Shown: piece after piece, positions 18,346-28,555 of the stretch | How the letters are laid out: each line of letters starts with the position of its first letter | Position numbering within the stretch: position 1 is the stretch's first letter | NCBI GenBank assembly: GCA_017458125.1 | Contig: JAFTGB010000066.1 | Coordinates: 1-64,000, forward strand | DNA: 64,000 nucleotides | Source: Prevotella sp. | GTDB taxonomy: Bacteria > Bacteroidota > Bacteroidia > Bacteroidales > Bacteroidaceae | Direction of reading: 5' to 3' | Translations under genes and position numbers: made by a program | The notes under the pieces: generated by a model | Seen by the model: the letters and a program-made list of their open reading frames with translations, nothing else | What the model was told of the DNA's origin: nothing | Databases searched by the model: none

Positions 18346-18963
18346 ATGAAAATATTTGGCATAGGAATGAACTACATCCAGCACAATAAAGAGCTGGATG
18401 GTGCGTTATATAAACCGGAGAAGCCCGTCATCTTCACCAAAGCCGACTCCGCGTTGCTGAAGGACCACAAGCCGTTCTTCATACCCGACTGGAGCGCGCA
18501 GGTGGACTACGAGACGGAGTTGGTGGTGCGCATCAGCCGCTTGGGCAAGAGCATTCCCGCGCGCTTTGCCCACCGCTACTACGACGCCGTGACCGTAGGC
18601 ATCGACTTCACCGCGCGCGACGTGCAGCGCGAGGCCCGCCAGAAGGGACTGCCCTGGGATCTGTGCAAGGGTTTCGACGGTTCGGCCGTCATAGGCGACT
18701 GGGTGGCGAAGGAGAAACTGCTGGACGTGCAGGCCCTGCATTTCCATCTCGACATCAACGGGCGGACGGTGCAGGAAGGCCGTACGAGCGACATGCTCTA
18801 CAAGATAGACGAGCTGATAGCCTACATATCGCAGTTCTTCACCCTGAAGACGGGCGACCTGCTCTATACGGGAACGCCGGCAGGCGTAGGTCCCGTGCAC
18901 ATCGACGACCACTTGGAAGGGTGGTTGGAAGAACGGAAAGTATTGGAATTTAACTGCAAGTGA
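18346..18963 (+). CDS. FAH-family hydrolase (copy 2)
   Basis: Identical to 9617-10234. Overlaps the GTG start of porU by 4 bp. Confidence 0.87.
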   Translation: MKIFGIGMNYIQHNKELDGALYKPEKPVIFTKADSALLKDHKPFFIPDWSAQVDYETELVVRISRLGKSIPARFAHRYYDAVTVGIDFTARDVQREARQKGLPWDLCKGFDGSAVIGDWVAKEKLLDVQALHFHLDINGRTVQEGRTSDMLYKIDELIAYISQFFTLKTGDLLYTGTPAGVGPVHIDDHLEGWLEERKVLEFNCK

Positions 18964-21900
18964 CGCGACGTTATATAATAATAGGTGTAATGCTGCTGCT
19001 GACCAGTGTGACGGTCAGCGCGCAGCGGTTCTTCAACCTGACCGCCGACGAGGTCAGGATAGACTCGTTGCTGCCCGTGTTCACCTGCAAGCTGCCCTTA
19101 GGGCGCCACTATGCCGACTCGGTGTATAGCGTCAGCATAGCCTATCCCGAGTTCATACCCATGAGCGAGGGCGACGTGCGACGCTACCAGTCCATTACGG
19201 ACGCTGCGCTGCCCGCGCTGCCCGAGATTACGCAGTTGGTCAGCGTTGACCGGAAGGAGGGTGAGCTGGTGACGTCGTTTGTGCCGTTGGTGTACCGCGA
19301 CGGTCAGTATCAGAAGTTGGTGAGCTTCATGCTGAAAGTGGAAGCCACCGGCCGCCGGCAGACCCGGCGTGCGCGTGCCGCCGCCGACCGCTACGCCGCC
19401 CACTCCGTGTTAGCCACGGGCCGCTGGGTGAAGATACGCGTGGCGCAGAGCGGCATCTACCAGCTTACGCAGGAACTCGTGCGCCAGGCCGGCTTCAGCG
19501 ACCTGTCGAAAGTCAAGCTCTACGGCTATGGCGGCGCCTTGCAGCCCGAACTGCTGACGGCCGACTACGTGGCAGCCACCGACGACCTGCAGGAGGTAGC
19601 CACCTGTCAGGTCGGCGACCACCGCCTGTTCTACGCCGTCGGTCCCATGACGTGGGACAGCAGCGACAACCGCATTCGCAACCCCTATTCCGCCTACGGC
19701 TACTACTTCCTGACCGAGAGCGACGGCGCGCCCGCCACCGTCAGCGAAGAGCAGTTCCTAAGCGCATGCTACCCGACGGCCGACGACTACAACACGCTGT
19801 ACGAAGTGGACGACTACGCGTGGTATCACGGCGGTCGCAACCTGTACGACGCCCGCCCGTTCACCGTGGGCACGAGCCGCGACTACACGGTGACGGCCAA
19901 TGCCAACACGCTGTCGGGACGCGTGACCGTGGCCCTGTCGGCCTACACGACGGGCAACGGCAACAGCGCCACCGCCGACATCACCATCAACGGCGAGAAG
20001 GCCGGTACCATCAGCATCAGTCCGTCAGGCACCTACGAGTCGATGCGCACCAGTCAGCGCACCTTCCACGTCGTCCTGAATCCCACCAACACCGTCACCA
20101 TCACCCATACCGGCGGCACCAACAGCACGCTGCGCTTAGACTACATTGCGCTGCACAGCGTGGAGGCTGCCAGCGCCCCCGACCTGACGGCGACGTTCCC
20201 GACGCCGGAATACGTCTACGGCATCACCAACCAGGACCACCACGCCGACACGGCCGTCGACATGGTCATCATCATTCCCACTACCCAGAAACTGTTAGGA
20301 CAGGCTGAGCGTCTGAAGACCCTGCACGAACAGCAGGACGGCCTTCGCGTGCGCATCGTGCCCGCCGACGAGCTGTTCAACGAGTTCAGTAGCGGCACGC
20401 CCGACGCCAATGCCTACCGCCGCTATATGAAGATGCTGTACGACCGCGCCGAGACCGACGCCGACATGCCGCGCTACCTGCTGCTGATGGGCGACGGCGC
20501 GTGGGACAACCGCATGCTGAGCAGCGCGTGGGCGGGCGAGAGTCCCGACGACTTCCTGCTGTGCTACGAGAGCGAGAACTCGTACAGTGCCACCGACTGC
20601 TACGTCAGCGACGACTACTTCGGACTGTTGGACGACGGCGAGGGCGGCGACATGCGCGTGGGCAAGTCCGACGTGGCGGTAGGCCGCATCACCGGGCGTA
20701 CCGCCGACGATGCCGCCATCGTGGTGGACAAGATTGTCAGCTACGTGAACAACGACCATGCCGGCGCGTGGCAGAACGTGCTCTGCTTCATGGGCGACGA
20801 CGGCAACGAGAACGCCCACATGGCCGATGCCGACACGGTGGCGAGGATGGTGGAGCAGCTATACCCCTCCTATCAGGTGAAGCGCATCATGTGGGACGCG
20901 TACACCCGCGTCAGCACGTCGACAGGCAATACCTACCCTGACGTGACGCGGCTCATTAAGCAGCAGATGCAGCAGGGTGCGCTGATGATGAACTACGCCG
21001 GCCACGGAAGAGCCGACGCCATATCGCATGAGTACGTGCTGAGACTCGCCGACTTCGAGAACACGTCGGCCAACCTGCCGCTGTGGCTTACCGCGTCGTG
21101 CGACATCATGCCCTTTGACGGGCAGGAGGCCAACATCGGCGAGACGGCCATGCTCAACAAGCGAGGCGGTGCCGTGGCCTTCTTCGGTACCACCCGTACC
21201 GTTTACCAGACCTATAACAAGCTGATGAACCTGGCTTTCACCCGCCATGTCTTAGCCAAGGACAGCGAAGGGCGCGTGACGCCCATAGGCGAGGCTGCAC
21301 GCCGCGCCAAGAACGAGCTGATAGAGACGGGCATCTTCACCGGCTACAGCAATGGAATGCCGGTCTACTCCACCGACCGTACACTGAACAAGTTGCAGTA
21401 CAGCCTGTTAGGCGACCCAGCCATGCGGCTGGCCGCGCCCACCATGGGCATTACGGTGGATGCCATCAACGACGTGCCCGTGTCGGCAGGCAAGGTGCTG
21501 ACGATAGGCGCCGGCTCCACGGCCACTGTCAGCGGCCACGTCACCAGCCCGGACGGCCAGACGGCCACGGGCTTCGACGGTACCCTGTCGGCTGTCGTCC
21601 GTGATGCCAGCGAGCTGGTCACCTGCAAGCTCAACGACGCATCGGAAGCCAGCAGAGCCTTCACCTACTACGACCGCCTGAACGTCATCTTCAGCGGCAG
21701 CAACCAGGTGAAGGACGGCACGTTCAAGTTCAGCTTTGCCGTCCCCAAGGACATCAGCTACTCCGACCTTACGGGGCTCATCAACCTTTACGCCATCAAC
21801 GGCGACAAGACACAGAAGGCCAACGGACTGACCGACCAGCTCGTGTTTAACGGCAGCGGCGACGTCGGCAACACCGGAGTGGGCCCCAGCATCTACTGCT

Positions 21901-22538
21901 ACCTGAACAGCGCGTCGTTCGCCAACGGCGGCAACGTCAATCCCACCCCCTACTTCGTGGCCCAGCTGAGCGACGAAGACGGCATCAACAGCACGGGCAG
22001 CGGCATCGGCCACGACCTGCAGCTCATCATCGACGGCGAGATGGCACAGACCTACTCGCTGAACGACTACTTCCAGTACGACTTCGGCAGCTACACCAGC
22101 GGTACCGTGGGCTACAACATCCCCACGCTGACGTACGGCGAGCACAAACTGCTGTTCCGCGCGTGGGACGTGCTGAACAACTCGTCGACGACGGAGCTGA
22201 CGTTCAACGTAGTGAAGGGGCTGGAGCCGGTGTTCTTCGATGTGGAGTGTACCATCAACCCGGCGTCCACGTCCACGTCGTTCCGCATCCTGCACGACCG
22301 GACGGGCAGCAGCATGGACGTCGTGCTTGACGTGTTCGACATCTCCGGACGCCACCTGTGGACGTACAGCGAGGCGGGCGTGTCTACCGACAATGCCTAC
22401 ACCGTAGACTGGGACCTCACCGTCGACGGCGGTCGCCGCCTGCAGACGGGTGTCTACCTCTATCGCCTGCGCATCAGCAGCGACGGTAGCAGCTATGCCT
22501 CGAAAGCCAAGAAACTGATAGTATTAACCCATCAATAA
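18960..22538 (+). CDS. porU: Type IX sortase PorU (copy 2)
   Basis: Identical to 6042-9620. On this strand the catalytic His682 codon is at 21003 and the Cys714 codon at 21099. A second intact porU would be redundant in a normal genome, which bears on whether the duplication is real. Confidence 0.93.
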   Translation: MTRRYIIIGVMLLLTSVTVSAQRFFNLTADEVRIDSLLPVFTCKLPLGRHYADSVYSVSIAYPEFIPMSEGDVRRYQSITDAALPALPEITQLVSVDRKEGELVTSFVPLVYRDGQYQKLVSFMLKVEATGRRQTRRARAAADRYAAHSVLATGRWVKIRVAQSGIYQLTQELVRQAGFSDLSKVKLYGYGGALQPELLTADYVAATDDLQEVATCQVGDHRLFYAVGPMTWDSSDNRIRNPYSAYGYYFLTESDGAPATVSEEQFLSACYPTADDYNTLYEVDDYAWYHGGRNLYDARPFTVGTSRDYTVTANANTLSGRVTVALSAYTTGNGNSATADITINGEKAGTISISPSGTYESMRTSQRTFHVVLNPTNTVTITHTGGTNSTLRLDYIALHSVEAASAPDLTATFPTPEYVYGITNQDHHADTAVDMVIIIPTTQKLLGQAERLKTLHEQQDGLRVRIVPADELFNEFSSGTPDANAYRRYMKMLYDRAETDADMPRYLLLMGDGAWDNRMLSSAWAGESPDDFLLCYESENSYSATDCYVSDDYFGLLDDGEGGDMRVGKSDVAVGRITGRTADDAAIVVDKIVSYVNNDHAGAWQNVLCFMGDDGNENAHMADADTVARMVEQLYPSYQVKRIMWDAYTRVSTSTGNTYPDVTRLIKQQMQQGALMMNYAGHGRADAISHEYVLRLADFENTSANLPLWLTASCDIMPFDGQEANIGETAMLNKRGGAVAFFGTTRTVYQTYNKLMNLAFTRHVLAKDSEGRVTPIGEAARRAKNELIETGIFTGYSNGMPVYSTDRTLNKLQYSLLGDPAMRLAAPTMGITVDAINDVPVSAGKVLTIGAGSTATVSGHVTSPDGQTATGFDGTLSAVVRDASELVTCKLNDASEASRAFTYYDRLNVIFSGSNQVKDGTFKFSFAVPKDISYSDLTGLINLYAINGDKTQKANGLTDQLVFNGSGDVGNTGVGPSIYCYLNSASFANGGNVNPTPYFVAQLSDEDGINSTGSGIGHDLQLIIDGEMAQTYSLNDYFQYDFGSYTSGTVGYNIPTLTYGEHKLLFRAWDVLNNSSTTELTFNVVKGLEPVFFDVECTINPASTSTSFRILHDRTGSSMDVVLDVFDISGRHLWTYSEAGVSTDNAYTVDWDLTVDGGRRLQTGVYLYRLRISSDGSSYASKAKKLIVLTHQ

Positions 22539-22542
22539 GCAA

Positions 22543-23709
22543 ATGAAGACAAAAGTGAAGATAATAGTTACGGCAGTGTGCCTGACGATTGCCCTGTCAG
22601 CGTCGGCACAGGACACGAAGAGCCAGTTCAATCCCATTGAACATGCCGTCATCTCGCAGACCATCGCCCCTGACGCCAGGGCTGCCGGTATGGGCGATGT
22701 CGGCGTGGCCACCGACCCTGACGTCAACTCGCAGTATTGGAACCCGGCCAAGTACCCGTTCTGCATCAGCCGCGCGGGCATAGCGCTGAACTACACGCCG
22801 TGGCTGCGCCAGTTGGTGAACGACATCGACCTGGCCTACGTGGCCGGTTACTACCGCATAGGCGACTATGCGGCGGTGAGCGGTTCGCTGCGCTACTTCT
22901 CGTTAGGCGAGGTGATGACGTCGTTGGAAGAGAACGCCATGACGGTGAAGCCCTACGAGATGTCCATCGACGTCGGTGCCTCGCTGATGCTCAGCGAGAA
23001 GTTCTCCATTGCCGCCGCCATACGCTGGCTGCACAGTGACCTGCGCTACGACTACACCGAGGATGCGTCGCCTGCATCGGCTTTTGCCGCTGACCTGGCC
23101 TGCTACTACAACAACTACATCAACATCGGCCAGCGCGAGTGCCAGTTGGGCTTGGGACTCAACATCTCCAATGTAGGCTCAAAAATCACCTACTTCGGTG
23201 ACGACCGTTCCAACTTCCTGCCTGCCAACCTGCGTCTGGGTGCCGCCCTCATGGTTCCCGTCGACGAGTACAACCGCTTTAGCATCTCTGCTGACGCCAA
23301 CAAGCTGTTAGTGCCCACGCTGCCCAAACAGAACGACGGCGAGTCGAAGGAGGACTACGAGCAGCGCGTCATTGAGGAATATAACGACGTCAGCTCCATT
23401 GCCGGCATCTTCAAGAGTTTCCATGATGCTCCCGGCGGCTTCAAGGAGGAGCTGCAGGAGATACAGTGGAGCATCGGTGCCGAATACATCTACCACGACC
23501 AGTTCTCGCTGCGTGCCGGTTATCACCACGAGAGTGAGAACAAGGGTAACCGCAAATATTTCACCGTCGGTGGCGGTTTCCGCATGAGTGTCTTCTCGCT
23601 TGACGTGGGCTACGTCATCTCTACGGCACGCAGCAACCCGCTCGACCAGACGCTGCGCTTCACCCTGGCTTTCGACATGGACGGTATTAAGGATTTATTT
23701 AGGAAATAG
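22543..23709 (+). CDS. porV: Type IX shuttle protein PorV (copy 2)
   Basis: Identical to 4871-6037 and placed 4 bp behind porU, as in the other arm. Confidence 0.92.
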   Translation: MKTKVKIIVTAVCLTIALSASAQDTKSQFNPIEHAVISQTIAPDARAAGMGDVGVATDPDVNSQYWNPAKYPFCISRAGIALNYTPWLRQLVNDIDLAYVAGYYRIGDYAAVSGSLRYFSLGEVMTSLEENAMTVKPYEMSIDVGASLMLSEKFSIAAAIRWLHSDLRYDYTEDASPASAFAADLACYYNNYINIGQRECQLGLGLNISNVGSKITYFGDDRSNFLPANLRLGAALMVPVDEYNRFSISADANKLLVPTLPKQNDGESKEDYEQRVIEEYNDVSSIAGIFKSFHDAPGGFKEELQEIQWSIGAEYIYHDQFSLRAGYHHESENKGNRKYFTVGGGFRMSVFSLDVGYVISTARSNPLDQTLRFTLAFDMDGIKDLFRK

Positions 23710-23789
23710 CGGGATGGCGGGATAACGGAATACCGGAATGCCGGAATGCCGGGTCGGTATAACGGAATACCGGAATACCGGGATACCGC
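23705..23789. repeat. Tandem 'ggaataccgg'-type repeat (copy 2)
   Basis: Mirror of 4791-4875. Read on this strand it is a run of ataccgg/aatgccgg units starting at the porV stop codon. Confidence 0.8.
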
Positions 23790-23818
23790 TCGCAACTGAA
23801 AGAAATAAGAAAAGCATC

Positions 23819-24295
23819 ATGATCAGAGTCGGAATGGGCTATGACGTCCACCAGTTGGTGGTGGGCCGCGCGCTGTGGATTGGCGGCATACGGATAGAAC
23901 ACGAGTTAGGGCTATTAGGGCACAGCGATGCCGACGTGCTGATACATGCCATCTGCGATGCCATACTTGGCGCCGCCAACATGCGCGACATCGGTTTCCA
24001 TTTCCCTGACACATCAGCCGAGACGGAGAACATGGACAGCAAGATTATCCTGCGGAAAACCATGGAACTTGTGGCGGCCAAAGGTTACAGATTAGGCAAC
24101 ATCGACGCTACCATCTGTGCCGAGCGGCCAAAAATGAACCCGCACATACCGCAGATGCAGCAGTGCATGGCCAACGTCATCGGTACCGATCCCGACAACA
24201 TCTCCATCAAAGCCACCACTACGGAGAAGTTAGGCTTCACCGGAAGGCAGGAGGGTATATCAGCCTACGCCGTTGTGCTGTTAGAAAAAGACTGA
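23819..24295 (+). CDS. ispF: 2-C-methyl-D-erythritol 2,4-cyclodiphosphate synthase (copy 2)
   Basis: Identical to 4285-4761. Essential genes such as ispF are rarely duplicated in bacteria. Confidence 0.95.
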   Translation: MIRVGMGYDVHQLVVGRALWIGGIRIEHELGLLGHSDADVLIHAICDAILGAANMRDIGFHFPDTSAETENMDSKIILRKTMELVAAKGYRLGNIDATICAERPKMNPHIPQMQQCMANVIGTDPDNISIKATTTEKLGFTGRQEGISAYAVVLLEKD

Positions 24296-24385
24296 AAAAA
24301 GGCAGATTTCGTGTTGTGTGCGCAAACAAACCCTTGATTTAAGTCAAGAACGAAGCCCTTTTCGGATAAAAAACCGCTAAAGGTA

Positions 24386-24416
24386 TTGTGCGAAACGATA
24401 AAAGTGCGTACCTTTG
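24386..24416 (+). promoter_or_regulatory. Promoter of the candidate ncRNA
   Basis: TTG at 24386-24388, 20 bp, then TACCTTTG at 24409-24416: a full match to the Bacteroidota housekeeping promoter. No ORF of useful length follows for 390 bp, so the transcript is probably non-coding. The mirror site is 4164-4194. Confidence 0.75.
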
Positions 24417-24420
24417 CATC

Positions 24421-24735
24421 GTCAAACAAAAGTTGACGCTTTGACTAAGTGAAGTCGAAGAAATGGTTAATAGATTGTTTTAGGTTAGTAGTAATATTTA
24501 TAGTTTTAGGTTTTTAGTTATTGGTAAGAAGAAAGTTTTAAATGTGTTAGGATAACAGTGGTCGCCGTGAGGCGCTCATAACTTTCTTTTTTAAATGAAT
24601 GTTAGTATGAATGAATATATACGCTGTCGCAAGACAGTCCCCCCAGTCGAAAGGCTGGATTTGTTTTGAAAGGATTTTTAGTTAAACATAGGCTTTTTGA
24701 ACACCACCGCTCGTCGATGAGTCGTGGTGTTTTTC
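24421..24735 (+). ncRNA. Candidate structured non-coding RNA with GNRA hairpins (copy 2)
   Basis: The 5' end has two small hairpins (24421-24437, gtcaa with ttgac; 24439-24460, ctttgac with gtcgaag). A longer stem joins about 24529-24537 (aagaaagtt) to 24581-24589 (aactttctt) and encloses CGCC-GTGA-GGCG (24563-24574). Then follow CTGTC-GCAA-GACAG (24624-24637) and CCAGTC-GAAA-GGCTGG (24643-24658), and finally a terminator. All three apical loops are GNRA tetraloops. It has its own promoter, its own terminator, AT-rich linkers and no credible reading frame. I cannot match it to 6S, SRP, tmRNA or RNase P RNA from memory; Bacteroidales RNA families in Rfam are the first comparison. Confidence 0.55.
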
Positions 24736-24740
24736 TTTTT
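24700..24740 (+). terminator. Rho-independent terminator of the ncRNA
   Basis: acaccac (24701-24707) pairs with gtggtgt (24724-24730), with an inner ctc/gag pairing, followed by TTTTCTTTTTT. It ends before the separate TATCTTTG promoter (24776-24783) of the glycosyltransferase operon. Mirror at 3840-3880 on the minus strand. Confidence 0.75.
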
Positions 24741-24775
24741 TCCCCTTTGTTGAGGTTTTTGTCGGAAAAAAGCCG

Positions 24776-24783
24776 TATCTTTG
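24776..24783 (+). promoter_or_regulatory. -7 element of the glycosyltransferase operon (copy 2)
   Basis: TATCTTTG, 26 bp before the GT4 ATG at 24809. Confidence 0.7.
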
Positions 24784-24808
24784 CAGCATATTACGACAGT
24801 TCATCGGC

Positions 24809-26059
24809 ATGAAGGTACTAATAGTCAACACAAGTGAGCGGACGGGTGGGGCAGCCGTTGCCGCCAACCGGCTGATGGAAGCCCTGAACAGGAACGGCGT
24901 GAAAGCCCGGATGCTGGTGCGCGACAAGGACACCAACGCGCTGACCGTCATCGGTCTGTCGCCGTCATGGCGTCTGCAGTGGCACTTCCTGTGGGAACGG
25001 CTGGTCATCTGGTTCCACCTGCGGCTCAGTCGGAAGCATTTGTTCGAGATTGATATAGCCAACTGTGGCACCGACATTACGCAGTTGCCGGAGTTTCAGT
25101 CGGCCGATGTCATCCATCTGCACTGGGTCAATCAGGGCATGCTTTCGCTGCGTAACATCCGCAAGATACTGGACAGTGGAAAACCCGTGGTATGGACCAT
25201 GCACGACATCTGGCCAGCTACGGCCATCTGTCACTACGCCCGCGACTGTGAGCAGTTCCATAAGGCGTGCGGCAACTGTCCGCTGTTGCCGGGGCATAGT
25301 CCTAAGGGATTGGCCAACCGTGTGTGGCGGCAGAAGCAGCAGATGCTGGAGGGTCGCCGGGTCGCCTACGTCGCCTGTAGCCAGTGGTTGGCAGGCGAGG
25401 CCCGCAAGAGTGCGCTGCTGCGGGGACAGACCGTTGTCAGCATTCCCAACACCATTGATACCCGCCAGTTCTGTCCGCAAGACAAGCGGCAGGCCAAGTC
25501 GGCCCTCGGTCTGCCCGCCGACAAGCGCATCATCCTCTTTGTATCGCAGCGCGTCACCGACCCGCGCAAGGGCATGCGCTACTTTGTGGACGCCGTGCGC
25601 CTGCTGGCCAGGCAACACGCCGACCTTGCCAGCCAGACGGCCATAGCCATCTTAGGCGGTCATGCCGAGGAGGTCGCTTCGCAGTTGTCGCTGCCAGCCT
25701 ATCCCTTAGGCTATGTCAGTGACCCCAAGCGCATCGTTCAAGTCTATAATGCCGCCGATGTCTTCGTGCTGCCCTCGTTAGAGGACAACCTGCCCAACAC
25801 GCTGATGGAGGCCATGGCCTGCGGGGTGCCTTGTGTGGGCTTCCGCACGGGCGGCATTCCTGAGATGATAGACCATCGGGAGAACGGCTATGTCGCCGAC
25901 TTCCAGCAGTCTGCCGACCTGGCGCGGGGCATCTTTTACGTCCTGGCCGAGGCCGATGGCGCTGCGCTCAGCCGTCAGTGTCTGCACAAGGTCGCTCACA
26001 GCTATTCGCAGCAGAGCGTGGCCCGCCAATACATCGACATCTATAACCAGCTCTTATGA
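24809..26059 (+). CDS. GT4 family glycosyltransferase (copy 2)
   Basis: Identical to 2521-3771; overlaps the GT2 start as ATGA. Confidence 0.88.
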   Translation: MKVLIVNTSERTGGAAVAANRLMEALNRNGVKARMLVRDKDTNALTVIGLSPSWRLQWHFLWERLVIWFHLRLSRKHLFEIDIANCGTDITQLPEFQSADVIHLHWVNQGMLSLRNIRKILDSGKPVVWTMHDIWPATAICHYARDCEQFHKACGNCPLLPGHSPKGLANRVWRQKQQMLEGRRVAYVACSQWLAGEARKSALLRGQTVVSIPNTIDTRQFCPQDKRQAKSALGLPADKRIILFVSQRVTDPRKGMRYFVDAVRLLARQHADLASQTAIAILGGHAEEVASQLSLPAYPLGYVSDPKRIVQVYNAADVFVLPSLEDNLPNTLMEAMACGVPCVGFRTGGIPEMIDHRENGYVADFQQSADLARGIFYVLAEADGAALSRQCLHKVAHSYSQQSVARQYIDIYNQLL

Positions 26060-26826
26060 TTTGCATTTCCATAGTCACCATCACCTACAACGCTGCCCGT
26101 ACGTTGCAGCGCACCTTGGACAGCGTGGCGCGCCAGAGCTACCAGCACTTGGAACACCTCATCGTGGACGGTGCTTCAAGCGACGACACGGTAGCCATTG
26201 CACAACGTTATCAGGCGGCTGCCGCCTACGAGGTCAGCATTCAGTCGGAGCCTGACAAGGGACTCTACGACGCTATGAACAAGGGATTGCGCATGGCTAC
26301 GGGCGACTATGTCGTCTTTCTGAATGCCGGCGACACCCTGCACGCTGCCGACACCTTGGAGACCGTAGTCAAGACCATAGGCAATGGACGGCCTGCCGTC
26401 GTCTATGGCGACACCGCCATTACCGACGCTGACGGCCGTTTCCTGCATCTGCGCACCCACCGGCCGCCCAAAGTGCTCACATGGAAGTCGTTTAAGAAGG
26501 GTATGCTGGTGTGTCATCAGGCCTTTTACGCCCGTACTGACATCGCACAAAAGATGCCTTACGACCTGCGCTACCGCCACTCGGCCGACGTGGACTGGTG
26601 TATCCGCATCATGAAAGAGGCAGACCGCTTGGGCCTGCCTCTTGCCAATACTCATGCTGTTGTTGCTGATTTCGAGGAGGGTGGCGACACTACGCAGCAT
26701 CACCGCGACTCGTTATGGGAGCGTTTCCACGTCATGTCCTGTCACTACGGGCTGGTGCAGACCGTGCTGCTGCACTGCTGGTTCGTCGTGAGGGCGGTTC
26801 TTACTTCACTATTTTCTTCCCGTTGA
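26056..26826 (+). CDS. GT2 family glycosyltransferase, WcaE-like (copy 2)
   Basis: Identical to 1754-2524, again overlapping the convergent amylase gene by 26 bp. Confidence 0.87.
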   Translation: MICISIVTITYNAARTLQRTLDSVARQSYQHLEHLIVDGASSDDTVAIAQRYQAAAAYEVSIQSEPDKGLYDAMNKGLRMATGDYVVFLNAGDTLHAADTLETVVKTIGNGRPAVVYGDTAITDADGRFLHLRTHRPPKVLTWKSFKKGMLVCHQAFYARTDIAQKMPYDLRYRHSADVDWCIRIMKEADRLGLPLANTHAVVADFEEGGDTTQHHRDSLWERFHVMSCHYGLVQTVLLHCWFVVRAVLTSLFSSR

Positions 26827-28555
26827 TGACGTAGATGCCGTGCTTCAGCTGGTTCAGGGCTTCGGCTTCTGTAGTGTCTGACGGCAGTATGCGCAGCAAG
26901 TGGCCGTCTATGGTGTAGACCTTCAGCAGGCGGTTACCGCCTGTGGTGGCCGTAGGCAGCTGTATGCCTGTCACTGTGCCCTGTAACGCTCCGGCTTCGT
27001 TGTAGTAGCCGCCGTTCTTGAAGTCCAGGTCGCTGGTCTGTCCGAAGCTCCCGTTGAAGATGATGTTCGTGGGCAGGGTGGTCAGCGTTCCGGTGTATGT
27101 CCACTTCCACACGTTGTTGCCGTTGTTGGTACCCACCTTGGTACAGGCCTGTCCCGGCCATGTGCCGCCTGTGTAGTTGTTCTTGGAGTCCCACGCCCAG
27201 CACTTGATGCCGGTATAGCTGGCGGGAGCCTCGAAGAAAGCACACACCTCGCCCTCGCCGACCACGCAGCAGTCAGGGATGGTAAAAGTGTCGTCCTTGA
27301 TGTTGTCAAGTGCTGAGAGGTCAACGCCGTTGGTGACGTACATCTTGAAGTTGCTGCCTTCGACAGCCAGCTTGTAGCCGTCGGTGTTAGCCGTGGCGGT
27401 GCCTAACAGTAGCATGACGTTGCCCTTGGTGCCCTGTACGGTGAGCACGTAGCCGTTGGACGTAGCCTGCTTCGTCACAATGCTGCTCTGACTGTTCAGA
27501 CCGGCAGCCTTGCGCGTCAGTATCAGCTTCTTGATGGTCGTCTTGTACGTCTTCCAGTGCGACAGCCATACGCACGGTGTGCCTGGCAGCGTCAGAATGA
27601 AGGCGTTGGCAGCCTCGACGTTGGCGTATAGCGGACTCTCACCCTGCCGTCCTGTGTCGTGGTTGTCCACAAAGGTTACGGCATAGCGTGCCAGTTCCTC
27701 GTTGGTGCTCAGTGCGTCGTTGTTAAGTTTGCTCCAGTTGGAGGCGTTCGAGAACACGTCGTTGATGTTGGTCTTCATAGGGAAGTCGAAAGCCGCGCTC
27801 TGGATGACGCCATCCACCTTGGTGCCGTTGAGCCAGGTGAGGATGGTGCTGTACTTCTCCCAGCACTCCATCACCGAGAACTGCGGCTTCGCCGTCTGGT
27901 TATACTGCCCGATGTACCGAGGGGCATAGCCCAGCACGAAGTCGTAACGGAAACCAACGTAGCCTAAGTCGTTGAGCAGGAAGTCCAAGTAGGCGTTGAC
28001 GTTCTTCTGCACGTTGGCACTGGTGTGGTCCAGGTCGCGTGCGCCGCCCCATCCCCGCCCCGTGTCCTTGGCACCCGTGGGGCTGTAGCCGCTGTTCTTC
28101 GACTCGTCATCCTGACAGATGTCGGCTGCCGTCAGCTGATAGGTTTCGCCCTTATACGTCTCTGCGGGGAAGTTCAGCCAGTTGCCGTCCACGCTGGCGC
28201 GGTGGTTGATGACCACGTCTTCGATGATGCCGGTGCCCTTCTGCTTGAAGGTCTGTATCATGGAGCGTAGCTGAGCCTCGGTGCCGAAAGCGCTCTTATG
28301 GTCGAACCAGTAGACGGGGTGGTAGCCCATGTTGTTCTTCAAATCGTTGGCATAGGCTGAGTTGGGTACCCAGATGAGACTGAAATACTGCGACAGCTCG
28401 TCGGCCTGTGACTCCAGATTGGCCCAGTTGGTGTCGGTGTAGGAGTCCCAGTAGAAGCCTTGCAGCATAATGCCGTCATACTTTTCAGGCCAACCTTGTG
28501 CCAACATGGGCATGGAGGCCAGCAGGATGATGATGGAAGTGTAGAGTCGTTTCAT
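26801..28555 (-). CDS. Secreted GH13 alpha-amylase with type IX sorting tail (copy 2)
   Basis: Identical to 25-1779. In this copy the upstream region is visible: TAACTTTG at 28584-28591 (minus strand) lies about 29 bp before the ATG and just beyond the visible edge of the inverted repeat. Confidence 0.9.
   Translation of the reverse strand: MKRLYTSIIILLASMPMLAQGWPEKYDGIMLQGFYWDSYTDTNWANLESQADELSQYFSLIWVPNSAYANDLKNNMGYHPVYWFDHKSAFGTEAQLRSMIQTFKQKGTGIIEDVVINHRASVDGNWLNFPAETYKGETYQLTAADICQDDESKNSGYSPTGAKDTGRGWGGARDLDHTSANVQKNVNAYLDFLLNDLGYVGFRYDFVLGYAPRYIGQYNQTAKPQFSVMECWEKYSTILTWLNGTKVDGVIQSAAFDFPMKTNINDVFSNASNWSKLNNDALSTNEELARYAVTFVDNHDTGRQGESPLYANVEAANAFILTLPGTPCVWLSHWKTYKTTIKKLILTRKAAGLNSQSSIVTKQATSNGYVLTVQGTKGNVMLLLGTATANTDGYKLAVEGSNFKMYVTNGVDLSALDNIKDDTFTIPDCCVVGEGEVCAFFEAPASYTGIKCWAWDSKNNYTGGTWPGQACTKVGTNNGNNVWKWTYTGTLTTLPTNIIFNGSFGQTSDLDFKNGGYYNEAGALQGTVTGIQLPTATTGGNRLLKVYTIDGHLLRILPSDTTEAEALNQLKHGIYVINGKKIVK

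Noticed and set aside
24594-24669. 24-codon ORF (MNVSMNEYIRCRKT...) inside the candidate ncRNA
   Set aside because: Its codons coincide with two GNRA hairpins, so RNA structure explains the sequence better; kept as a minor alternative (small peptide).
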